A stretch of 19,335 nt of DNA, from NCBI GenBank assembly GCA_964058845.1, contig CAXKVR010000580.1, forward strand, positions 1-19,335, in the 5' to 3' direction. Below the pieces are notes generated by a model. The model saw only the letters and a list, made by a program, of their open reading frames with translations. It was not told the DNA's origin and searched no databases. This document shows, piece after piece, positions 8,315 to 16,438 of this stretch. The translations under genes and the position numbers were made by a program. The DNA is from Carex sylvatica (lineage: Eukaryota > Streptophyta > Magnoliopsida > Poales > Cyperaceae). Every line of letters begins with the position of its first letter. Within the stretch, counting starts at the first letter, position 1.

Positions 8315-8470
8315 TTTCTAGTCATTGGAACTTCATGCTCCAACCGGTTTAGGTGAAAATTAGAACGATATGATGCAATGTTTTCCTTGCTGGCTTTATC
8401 TATATAAATATCTCAAATACATTGCAAAATTTCAAACATTTCTATTCAATAATTAGATTCAATTTTTTAT
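8315..8470 (+). promoter_or_regulatory. Conserved promoter block, array copy 1 (TATA at 8401)
   Basis: The block runs from 'tagtcattggaacttcatgc' through 'GGTTTAGGTGAAAATTAGAA', 'GATATGATGCAATG', 'TGCTGGCTTTATC', the box TATATAAATA (8401) and 'TTGCAAAATTTCAAACATTTC'. It recurs in copies 2, 3 and 4 with the same order and spacing and is among the best conserved parts of the unit. A TATA box followed by a conserved leader points to a core promoter. Confidence 0.6.
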
Positions 8471-9222
8471 ACATTTATATTCAATAATTAGATTCAATTT
8501 TTATAAATAATTAAGTTGCTAATATATTTAAAGAAAATATAGATAATACATACATGTCACGAAAGAAGTAAAATATAATATTAATTCGTTAAGATATTTG
8601 ATGAAATCATTACAGTTGATACTCAAGAGATAATACATGAGAAGTAATTCTTGCAATATGTGTGGCAATTCGTTGCAACGTGATTATTCACAACAAAACA
8701 TTTTTACCTTTCAAAAACTTCACCACTCTGAGAGAATTTTTCTATTGAAGATCTAAAATTTGTCACGTTCCGTGAATTTTTCATTATGGCGGCATTTTCT
8801 TTAGTTATTATGTATGTTATATCTCTTGAAAAATGTTTTTTCTCAATAAAATTACACTATTAGGGCTAAACAAAATTGACAATTAATGCTTGATCTTCAT
8901 AGATAGAAAACACATAATTCTCCATATCGTGATGATCAGTGATTAATTAGTATGTGTGTGTATGTTTAATGAAAACTAATATATTTTTCCTTTGTTTTAT
9001 TTCTTCAGAAGGTGAGAGAAGATATCAGTGATAATTGTGTGTCGGCAGTCCTTTCTAGAAGCTTTGCATTTTCAAATTCATCTCCTTATTAATTAAAAAT
9101 AATAATCTGTTTTTGTTTTTTCTTTCTTTAATTTTATTTCCTTTCAAATTTTCATGTTCTTGTCTCAGACATTGTTGAAATTTTAAATTATCTGAGTCAA
9201 GCTCATTATTGGTGCACAGTAA

Positions 9223-9225
<3 letters not shown>
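8315..9225 (+). pseudogene. Tandem gene-like unit, copy 1
   Basis: After the promoter block about 560 bases align loosely with copy 2 (for example 'GCTTGATCTTCATAGATAGA' at 8887 and 15005). Then comes an acceptor TTTATTTCTTCAG and a 53-nt exon-like segment, 9009-9061. It reads KVREDISDNCVSAVLSR without a stop and aligns without gaps to the equivalents in copies 2 and 3. The donor that follows in the other copies (GT) is CT here, so splicing would fail. A second acceptor TTCTTGTCTCAG at 9169 matches copy 3. The 22-nt second exon is not found; the copy ends at a TA microsatellite and foldback insertions. No coding start is visible upstream. Product unknown; this copy looks inactive. Confidence 0.5.

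Positions 9226-9268
<43 letters not shown>
9226..9268. repeat. (TA)n microsatellite
   Basis: About 21 uninterrupted TA units, directly left of foldback 1. Confidence 0.95.
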
Positions 9269-9271
<3 letters not shown>

Positions 9272-9681
9272 TAATGTGCATTCGTATACATATAGGCCGA
9301 AATACATACAGTTCAAATTTAAAATTTCAAAAACCCAAAAAGTCGATTTGAACCGTTCATCTTGTTCTCCATATTAATATGTGCTTGGAGACCAAATTTA
9401 CATTTTTCTGAATTTATTTACTATTTATTAAGCCACTTTGAAAATTGTTGATCCAACGGTGGCTGCTGATTTTACTGTTTTGTGCAGCCACCGTTGGATC
9501 AATAATTTTCAAAGCGGCTTAATAAATAGTAAAGAAATTCAGAAAAATGTAAAATTTGGTCTCCAGGCAAATATTAATATGGAGAACAAGATGAATGGTT
9601 CAGATCGACTTTTTGAATTTTGAAATTTCAAATTTGGACCGTATGTATTTTGGCTCATATGCATACGAATGCACATTAGTC
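9269..9681. mobile_element. Foldback element 1, 413 bp
   Basis: Termini are GACTAATGTGCATTCGTAT and its reverse complement (ending at 9681). The arms pair almost throughout and meet at TTGATCCAACGGTGGCTGC / GCAGCCACCGTTGGATCAA around 9480. The inner part (GTTCATCTTGTTCTCCATAT through ATTTATTAAGCCACTTTGAAAA) is shared with foldbacks 2 and 3; the outer roughly 80 bases are its own. It has no coding capacity; the 61- and 85-residue frames here are shadows. Flanks are (TA)n on the left and (CT)n(TA)n on the right. It resembles a MITE. Confidence 0.88.
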
Positions 9682-9682
9682 A

Positions 9683-9722
<40 letters not shown>

Positions 9723-9723
9723 C
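9683..9723. repeat. (CT)n(TA)n microsatellite between foldbacks 1 and 2
   Basis: About eight CT units followed by about twelve TA units, between the ends of two foldbacks. Confidence 0.95.
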
Positions 9724-10143
9724 TATAGAGTACGGCTACCATACATTGCAATGCATAGGCACCTTTGTGCATTGGACTATAAATCACGGATTCAAAGTCC
9801 AAATAACCGATCCAAATCGTTCATCTTGTTCTCCATATTAATATGTGCTTGAAGACCAAATTTTATATTTTTTGGAATTTTTTTACTATTTATTAAGCCA
9901 CATTGAAAATCACTGATCCAACGGTGCCTTTTGATTTTACTGTAACCGTTGGATCAGCGATTTTCAATGTGGCTTAATAAATAGTAAAACAATTCAAAAA
10001 AATGTAAAATTTGGTCTCCAAGCACATATTAATATAGAGAACAAGATGAACGGTTTGGATCGGTCATTTGAACTTTGAATATGGTGATTTATTGTCCAAT
10101 GCACAGAGATGCCTATGCATTGCAATGTATGGTAGACTTACTC

Positions 10144-10147
<4 letters not shown>
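9724..10147. mobile_element. Foldback element 2, about 424 bp
   Basis: The termini are TATAGAGTA and TACTCTATA. Outer arms contain CTACCATACATTGCAATGCA with its complement near 10130, and a GTGCATTGGAC/GTCCAATGCAC pair. The inner core (TTCATCTTGTTCTCCATATT, GGTCTCCAAGCACATATTAA, TATTAAGCCACATTGAAAAT, GATCCAACGGT) is shared with foldbacks 1 and 3. The loop at about 9932-9940 is very short. No coding capacity. Confidence 0.88.
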
Positions 10148-10177
<30 letters not shown>

Positions 10178-10179
10178 TA
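10143..10179. repeat. (TA)n(GA)n microsatellite between foldbacks 2 and 3
   Basis: TA units pass into about ten GA units. Together with the (TC)n(TA)n at 10594-10640 they form complementary outer ends of foldback 3, so the microsatellite may belong to the palindrome. Confidence 0.9.
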
Positions 10180-10594
10180 GGCTAATATACAATCGATTGT
10201 TCCTAGTCTCCCGTGCAACCAAGTCATTTTTCAAATTTTAAAGTCCAAATGATCGATCCAAACTGTTAGATGTGATCTCCATATTAAAATGTGCTAGGAG
10301 AACAAATTTTACATTTTTTAAATTTTTTTTACTATTTATTAAGCCACTTTGAAAATCCATGATCCAACGGTGGCTTAACCAAACAGTAAAATCAGAAGCT
10401 ACTGTTGGATCAGTGATTTTCAAAGTGGCTTAATAAATAGTAAACAAATTTCAAAAAATGTAAAATTTGGTCTCCTAGCACATTTTAATATGGAGATCAC
10501 ATCTAACGGTTTGGATCGATCATTTGAACTTTAAAAATTGAAAAACGACTTGGTTGCACGGGAGGCTAGGAACAATCGATTGTATATTAGCCTA

Positions 10595-10612
<18 letters not shown>
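10157..10612. mobile_element. Foldback element 3, with microsatellite arms
   Basis: (GA)n ATAGGCTAATATAC on the left pairs with GTATATTAGCCTAT(CT)n on the right. Next inward, ACAATCGATTGTTCCTAG and CTAGGAACAATCGATTGT pair, then GCAACCAAGTC and GACTTGGTTGC. The inner core again matches foldbacks 1 and 2 (ATTTATTAAGCCACTTTGAA, GATCCAACGGTGGCT). The centre is about 10380. No coding capacity. Confidence 0.88.

Positions 10613-10640
<28 letters not shown>
10594..10640. repeat. (TC)n(TA)n microsatellite right of foldback 3
   Basis: About eight TC units followed by about fourteen TA units. From 10641 to 10790 follows AT-rich DNA with a repeated 'gggtttaattga' motif and no gene. Confidence 0.9.
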
Positions 10641-10642
<2 letters not shown>

Positions 10643-10790
10643 TATTATAACATTAATTTACTTTTTTTTGTGTTTAATTGCTAACAATTTGGTTGGGTTT
10701 AATTGATTTTTGTTAGGTTTAATTGATTTAATATTGGATATAAAAGAAATTTATCTCAGACCAATAGCTAGTAATTTTAAGGAGGACCGA

Positions 10791-11110
10791 CATTGCTGAA
10801 ATTAAATTACAGATCAAAGAGTAAGGTACCTCCTAAACTATAAATTATTGCTTAAAAATACTAAAAATCTAAAACTAAACCCTATAACCATATTATCCTA
10901 AAACCGCCCAAAACTAGAAAATCATAGAAATTAAGATATAGACAGAGTGTCAGTTGTAGGAATCTTACGACGGAGAGTGCTCGATCAGTGTTGTTGAGGT
11001 GGTGGGCGATGAGTGCTATTGTCAAGACGGAGTAGCGGCGGAAAAAGAGATCTACCTAGATACGACCAATAATTTTGAGAGTGCGCTAGAACACTTCTGT
11101 GTTGTTGGAT
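10791..11110 (-). pseudogene. Truncated gene fragment: leader exon, intron, start codon
   Basis: Minus strand: TATA-like AATAAATATATATCC near 11110, then a GC-richer stretch (11090-10969) with no long frame, then donor CCGTC|GTAAGA at 10968. A 173-nt AT-rich intron ends at acceptor TTTAATTTCAG (10796), and the exon begins CAATG. The frame from that ATG (MSVLLKITSYWSEI...) stops after some 20 codons and then meets the foldback cluster, so the rest is lost or never existed. The layout (leader intron with ATG right after the acceptor) is the one used by the other transposon genes here. The product is unrecognisable. Confidence 0.3.
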
Positions 11111-11566
11111 ATATATTTATTGAAAACACTAGCCTCCTTTAACTGTAATGCCATTGGCTAGTAGTCATGATCAACAGTACCACCGATGGTGGTATGTGGA
11201 TAAATACGGTGGATAAATGCAAACAGTACGCACGTATTTATAAATATATCTATATAGCAGTGTCGGATTCAACTCCTCTCCGATACCGTAGGGGATGGGT
11301 CTCATTTACGGTTTGAGATTAAATCTCATCGCTGTGGGATTCAGACTAGCAGTATTATTGGGTTTTGTGATTCGTGCCAAGTTAAAAAGAACGGTCTAGA
11401 TCTATTAATTGTAAAAGATTTCCTATGCAGTATTGAACAGGATGTAAATTCGAGTTAACTCACATCAATTCAAGCAACATTTACTAATTAATTTATGTAA
11501 CTGTGCAATTAATCCACATAAAAGTTAACAAGTTGTGCTTGCAATTAATATAGGTAAACAATATAT
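11111..11566. other. Intergenic, no gene seen
   Basis: The stretch is moderately AT-rich, with a small inverted pair ACTAGCC...GGCTAGT (11128-11163) and a palindromic CCACCGATGG site near 11193 that resembles the CCGATGG motif of the second CACTA end. I see no frame, RNA gene or element boundary. Confidence 0.4.
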
Positions 11567-11700
11567 GAGGAGGGATCCACTTACAATTAACATTTGTTAA
11601 TGTTTGTTGATGCATGTTTCTTAAAAATTTATATTTCTTAGGCAATATGTAAACAATTATAAACAAACGTTAATCGTAAGTTGATCTCTCCTTATGTGAA
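11567..11700. repeat. Short inverted repeat
   Basis: GGAGGGATCCACTTACAATTAAC at the left pairs imperfectly with GTTAATCGTAAGTTGATCTC at 11670-11690, and AACAAACATT-like blocks pair inside. Arms are about 40 bases and the loop about 50. It is probably a small or decayed foldback. Confidence 0.6.
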
Positions 11701-11724
11701 CATGTTTTGTTGTATTTCTTTTGA

Positions 11725-12150
11725 TTGTGCAATTAATCCACATAAAAGTTACCATGTCCATACATGCAACACAAATACACAAATAAATATATCCATATAT
11801 AGAATTCATCTCCTTATTTACAATTACAACACAATAATTATAACATATTATATATATGCAACAATTTCTTTTGATTTTGGTTAGATTACAAAGAAATAAG
11901 TCAAAATAACTTTCAACTAATGAAACGTGTTCTGAACAATAAGTCATGTATTCATCCCAAGTCTTCAGCAGCGTCGCAATGGACATGTGATAATTAATTA
12001 ATCCATATAAAAGTTACTATGTGCATGCAACATAAACACTCAAATAAATATCCATAAAATTCATCACAGTATTTACAATTAATTATAACACAACAATTAC
12101 AACACATCATATGCAAACTTAATATGTAGGATTGATTTAATATATATAAT
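11725..12150. repeat. Degenerate direct repeat, unit about 265 bp
   Basis: 'AATTAATCCACATAAAAGTTAC...CATGCAACACAAA' at 11730 recurs at 11996 as 'AATTAATCCATATAAAAGTTAC...CATGCAACATAAA'. Both continue into 'AATAAATAT..CCATA', 'AATTCATC' and 'TTTACAATTA..ACAACACAA'. A third partial start is at 11511. The first copy contains a fragment (11950-11983, CCCAAGTCTTCAGCAGCGT...GGACATG) resembling the arm of the foldback at 12274-12583. The reading frames here are shadows. Confidence 0.65.
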
Positions 12151-12273
12151 TACAACACAACAGTTACAACACATCACACACAGTAGTTGATTACTGGTAG
12201 GATGGGTTTAATATAGAGTCAAACTTAATTAATATATATTTTGCATTAGAAGAGAGAACACTATGACAGAACA

Positions 12274-12583
12274 ATTAAATGAGATAAGTATCACAAGTTA
12301 TTCAACATCCATGCAAAATATGTTTTAAATATTAAATCATATTTTAATCCCGAGTCTTCGGCAGTGTAAAAAATGGACATACGATAGTGGACTTATGTTG
12401 TTGTTTAAATTCTTTCTCAAATCACCACTTAATTCAAAGAGAGTTTGTGTAAGAGATTAAACAACAATGCACTGTCACATGTCATTTTTACACTGCCGAA
12501 GAGTTGGGATCAAAACATGATTTAGATTTAAGAACATATTTTGCATGGATTTTGGACAACTTGTCACACCCATCTCATTTAAT
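12274..12583. mobile_element. Foldback element, 310 bp
   Basis: Termini are ATTAAATGAGAT (12274) and ATCTCATTTAAT (12583). Arms of about 140 bases share TCCATGCAAAATATGTT, TCTTCGGCAGTGTAAAAA and TTGTTGTTTAA with their complements, and surround a loop of about 30 bases near 12430. Divergence between arms is appreciable, so it is older than foldbacks 1-3 and unrelated to them. Its right end provides the stop codon of the GRF zinc-finger frame, so insertion may have cut that gene. No target duplication is evident. Confidence 0.82.
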
Positions 12584-12929
12584 CTACTACTTTACATGAA
12601 GCAACAAAACAATAAAAAAATATATCACAATCAAGATCAACACAAATCACAATTAATACTGCTAGTTGTTTGTTTAGAATCGAAGATACTTCTGCCTCAT
12701 TTTGGTATATTGTAACTTGTCTGTAAGGTTGCTGCATATGAGGATTTAAACTTACGTTACAAAAATTGGCAGTGTTGTCGCACCAGCTCATCCATTGATT
12801 GCATCCTGGACATATATAAAATTTTCTCCCCGTATTCAGTATGGTCTTCGAAAGCTTCACAACAGTCGGCTTAAGACATCTATTGCAATTATAAGGTTAT
12901 GATGAGTAACGATTACTCTGGCTACTCAT
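12579..12929 (-). pseudogene. Small GRF zinc-finger / membrane-anchor protein gene, broken
   Basis: The ATG at 12929-12927 lies five bases after acceptor TTTTGCATAG (12935). The frame reads MSSQSNRYSS, a TAA at 12899-12897, then PYNCNRCLKPTVVKLSKT, NTGRKFYICPGC and WMSWCDN, and continues to a TAA at 12581-12579. C-x2-C, then K-T-x3-N-x-GR-x-F-y-x-C-P and a terminal W-x-x-W-x-D pattern fit the GRF zinc finger (zf-GRF), a probable nucleic-acid-binding fold. The C-terminal stretch QLAVLIVICVDLD...IFFYCFVASC is hydrophobic, as in small plant proteins with a GRF finger and a C-terminal membrane segment. A donor AAC|GTAAGT at 12755 marks a possible lost intron between the finger and the tail. The early stop, an odd CxxC spacing and the end inside a foldback make it a likely pseudogene. 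Confidence 0.6.
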
Positions 12930-12934
12930 TTTTC

Positions 12935-13066
12935 CTATGCAAAACAAAAAATAATATTAATTAACTAAACTCTAGTTTAAATTAGTTGTTCCCTAATTTA
13001 AGAAACCATTCAAAGTAACGATTAAAATAAAAAAAAATTAAAGGAGGGAAGAGTGATATAGCATAC
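12935..13066 (-). other. Leader intron of the GRF zinc-finger gene
   Basis: The donor AATTT|GTATGC is at 13066 and the acceptor TTTTGCATAG ends at 12935; 132 AT-rich bases between. The upstream leader runs from about 13067 to 13200 and contains TCTCTCTCCAGAGCC. A TATA-like TATATATTTTATATATTCC lies at 13219-13237. Confidence 0.45.
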
Positions 13067-13239
13067 AAATTAATGACTCCGGGAGAGAAAATGCTGATCT
13101 TTGTTCGTCGATCGATTTGATAAGTTAAAATTCGCAGCGAGCAATATAGCAGAATACTTAATTTGGGGATATACTGGAAGGCTCTGGAGAGAGATGAATC
13201 AATCGACCTAGAATTTATTGGAATATATAAAATATATAA

Positions 13240-13568
13240 CATCATCACCATCGGTTCAATATGGTAACGAGTTGTTATTACTTTGTACTACACCAACGGA
13301 TTATGAAACAGTCAGATGGTAAAAGTAACCCCCTCAGTGCCATCGGCTGGTTAGCCGAATCAATGTTCAAGAGTCGCTCAATACTAACTGTTCGTGAAAT
13401 TTAACCGATGGCAAAGGAGGGGGTCCATCAACGCCATTAGTTTGTTATCCGGAACCGATGGCACAAGTTTAATGTAATTACAGCACTGCCACTCGTGACG
13501 AGCGCCATATGTGCGGAAATACATCCGATGGTAAAAAAATGATGGAAAAAATATTTTTTGTAGTAGTG
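13240..13568 (-). mobile_element. Right end of a second CACTA-like element
   Basis: The minus strand starts at 13568 with CACTACTACAAAAAATATT, a classic CACTA terminus. Inside it, CCGATGG/CCATCGG recurs at 13248, 13340, 13405, 13455 and 13525, with degenerate versions (AGATGG, CCAACGG), as a subterminal repeat set unrelated to that of the first element. The minus-strand promoter and GRF gene begin directly behind this region, so the gene probably belongs to the element or was captured by it. I could not find a matching left end between 7888 and 13240; it may be deleted. Candidate 3-bp duplication after the end: AGA (13569-13571). Confidence 0.65.
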
Positions 13569-14454
13569 AGATGTGGATTTTCAAATTAAATGATAATGTT
13601 CATAAATCTTTTCTCCTATTTATTATAATTCAGAGACAATCCGATCTAAGGAAGTCACAAAATCTTTCGCGTCTACATACAAATTTGCAGAACATGCATG
13701 TATGTGAACATATATATTTTGGTGATATTAAAAGTAGAAGTTGGATGTTTTTTGATAACTTAATTTTAATATATATTAAATTAATTTTAAATAATGAAAT
13801 CATAAAGCTAAAATTAATATACTTCAGAAATGATATGTTTACATATATAATTTGTAAATTTCCAATTAATTTTGTATAAATCAGAAGGTAAAAGTGTAAT
13901 AATGAAAAAATGAATCCATTACGATTAATTTCATGTATACCACTCAGAAACTTTGACATTACGTATTTTTCCCTCTAAATTCAAAAATTCACAAATTTAC
14001 TCAATTTGTTGACTTTCATAGTATAACTCATTTTAAATTTATAAAGTACTCATTTATCATTTATTAAAAATACAAAAAAATATATACTTTATGTAAGAGA
14101 ATAATTTTGTCTTCTAATGGATCAGTTTTTTGAGCAAATAGTTTATATTCTCTAAGTTGTGTCCGTTTGCAAAACGACATTATTGCATAAATGTGCAATG
14201 CGAACCCTCAATTATCTCTTTAATTAATCGTCAAAGCTTTAACTATAAGGCTGTTGGACATTAAATATGAGCCAATATTATAAAATGTGAAATGCAATAT
14301 CTTCTAGAGATGTACCATTTAAGAGGTACAAGTGTGGAGAACGGGATCAATTGATCCTCATATTTTATTTATTTTTTATGTAAATTTAACACCGGAACAA
14401 TAATTGTGAGCAAGTATCTCTGCAAAATAAAATACATGATTGAACTAGAAAGAA
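13569..14454. other. AT-rich stretch, no gene seen
   Basis: Very AT-rich DNA; the overlapping frames on both strands at 13571-13959 are compositional. From about 14400 the sequence (AATAATTGTGAGCAAG) starts to resemble the upstream part of array copy 1 (8290-8310), so the array unit probably begins there. Confidence 0.5.
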
Positions 14455-14610
14455 AGTTTATAGTCATTGAAACTTCATGCTCATACCTGTTTAGGTGAAA
14501 ATTAAAGTCATATGATCGAATGCATGTGTACCTTGCCGGGTCGGTCTATATAAATCTTCCAAATATGTTACACGATTTCAAACATTTTTATTCAATAAAT
14601 AAGGTTCAAT
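14455..14610 (+). promoter_or_regulatory. Conserved promoter block, array copy 2 (TATA at 14547)
   Basis: TAGTCATTGAAACTTCATGC, TGTTTAGGTGAAAATTAAAG, CATATGATCGAATG, the box TATATAAAT (14547) and ATTTCAAACATTTTTATTCA align with copies 1, 3 and 4. Confidence 0.6.
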
Positions 14611-15700
14611 ATTTTTAAGTAATTAATTGCTAATATATTTATAAAAAAAAAAGTAGGTAATATATGTCATGAAAGATGTAAGAGATAGTATGAATTAATT
14701 TGTTAAGATATATGAGAAAATCAATAGAGTTCATACTCAAGATTATACATGGAACGTAATTATCACAGTACACATGGCAAATAGCTGTATCGTACATCTT
14801 TAATGAAAAATCTCTTTAAATGTGGAGAGAATAATCTGACTTAGCGGATTTTCCTATTCAAGAGTTTGAATTTATCGGGTCCGAGAATCTTTTGACTTAT
14901 CAGCATTTTATGTAGTCGTAATATTGTACGTCATATCTCTTGAAACTGGTTTTTATTTATAAAATTGTAGTTCAATTTGGGTTTAAAAAATTGACAATTA
15001 ATACTTGATCTTCATAGATAGACAAAAAATTGTTCTCCACATCGTGATCATTGAGTAATTAGTATATACATTTATGTTTACAAAAAAATGATATATTTTC
15101 TTCTGTTTTATTTTTTAAGCAGGTGAGTGAAAACATAGTAGAGTATCGTGTGTCGGCGGTCCCTTCTAAAATGTTTGTATTTAAGTTAATCTCATCATAA
15201 GAATTGATTAATACATGCTCATATTGTGTTTTGACTTTTTTCATTTCCTTCCAATTTTCCATTCATATTTTGATCTTAGGACAGTCATCTCTTTTGATGA
15301 GGTGACTACATGACTTGTATTTACTTCCTTGCTTAAATGGCTGAGTTATTTTTTTTTTTTAATATTTGTTCTTCTTTTCTTGTTGAACTTAAATCGAATC
15401 AAATTAAATTTGATCATCATTTTTTTTTTGTTAGATAATAAGACGATCTTGCTTGCCTTGCCAAGTACTTTATTCCGAGCCGTCCATCAGAGAGTAGATC
15501 AATATGTGTCACCTTGTTCAGGTTAATCATGAATTGGACAAACACTATATAGGTACATTTCTGCTTTGTCAATCAAATTTCGTTGAGTTTAATTATATGT
15601 GTGTTTAAGACCAATTTTAGAAAAATATAAGTGCAGGGAGTAAATTGAAAATAACAAATGTTTTAACCTGCAGATTTTTTAGAAGTTTGGAGAATAAACA
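14455..15700 (+). pseudogene. Tandem gene-like unit, copy 2 (most complete)
   Basis: Promoter block, then about 500 bases of leader or intron. Acceptor TTTTTTAAG leads to a 53-nt segment (15120-15172) reading QVSENIVEYRVSAVPSK. Donor AAAAT|GTTTGT follows. After acceptor TGATCTTAG comes a 22-nt segment (15280-15301) that joins in phase to give M-TVISFDE, then donor GAG|GTGACT. A third exon-like segment is 15435-15521 (acceptor TTTTGTTAG, donor TTCAG|GTTAAT). In phase it reads IIRRSCLPCQVLYSEPSIRE and stops; another frame is open throughout. A last acceptor CCTGCAG is at 15674. No clear start codon is seen upstream, so it could be the 3' part of a small gene, a decayed gene, or a spliced non-coding transcript. 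Product not recognised. Confidence 0.45.
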
Positions 15701-16014
15701 GAGCAGCTAGAGCCTGACTCTGATTGATGACTTTAAATTATGGTTTCTTAGATGATATTAGGTTATTTTATAAATTAGGTTTTTTAGGCCATGGTTGGTT
15801 TCTTAGCTAGGATATCTAATTAGTATATTGCTGGGTTAGTTTTGAGGTTGTAATGGTTTCATGTTTATTAAGGAAAATTCTCTTTTAAATTTTGGTCGTA
15901 CAAAATGTCATGTTAGACACAAGAAATTTTAGCAATTTGAATTATTTCCAAATTAGAATATAGTTGTCCGATTTCTATATTTGTTGTATATGTGAGTTTA
16001 CGGTAATTTTCCAT
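15701..16014. other. Spacer between array copies 2 and 3
   Basis: TTAGG/GGTTT-rich AT DNA without a frame, probably the downstream flank of copy 2. Nothing else is recognised. Confidence 0.4.
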
Positions 16015-16246
16015 TGTGAGCATAATGAATCCAATATTAATGATCATCTAAAATTCTAACAAGTAGTAATACAAAATTCGATTAAATGTTTAAATATATA
16101 ACAGTGTAATATATTTATACACCTCATGTCTCCATCAAACAAACAATTAGAGGAATAGACATCTAAAGCCTTGAATTTGATAATTGATTCCTTCCGGGCT
16201 TCAGCTAGCCCACTTCAATGATCAAAACCCTTTTGTCTAGCGTTGA

Positions 16247-16400
16247 AATGAGTTCATTGAAACTTCATTCTCATACATAACTGTTCAGCTGAAAAATTAA
16301 AATGATATGATCCAATGAGTTTCTTGCTTGCTTTATCTAAATAAATATCCCAAATATCTTGCAAAATTGCAAACATTTCTATTCAATATATTAGGTTCAA
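16247..16400 (+). promoter_or_regulatory. Conserved promoter block, array copy 3 (TATA variant at 16338)
   Basis: AGTTCATTGAAACTTCATTC, AAAATGATATGATCCAATGA, TTGCTTGCTTTATC, then TAAATAAATATCCC where the other copies have TATATAAAT, then CAAACATTTCTATTCAAT. The altered box may weaken the promoter. Confidence 0.55.
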
Positions 16401-16438
16401 TGTTTTAAAGTAATTGAGTTGCTAATATATATTTACAT

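Noticed and set aside
9438..9852. Short frames on both strands inside foldbacks (9438-9623, 9595-9852, 10238-10423)
   Set aside because: The near-identical peptides arise because the frames read the same inverted-repeat arm; the sequences are non-coding MITE-like DNA.
13284..13300. TACTACACCAACGG as a possible left end of a very short second CACTA element
   Set aside because: It lacks the CACTA start and does not match the right terminus beyond a few bases; it lies within the subterminal repeats.
13571..13959. Overlapping 102- and 109-residue frames on opposite strands
   Set aside because: They are Ile/Lys/Asn/Phe-rich products of AT composition with no motif or splice context.
15329..15526. 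65-residue plus-strand frame as a complete gene
   Set aside because: Its first half is poly-T intron sequence; only the part from 15435 is exon-like, and it is described under array copy 2.
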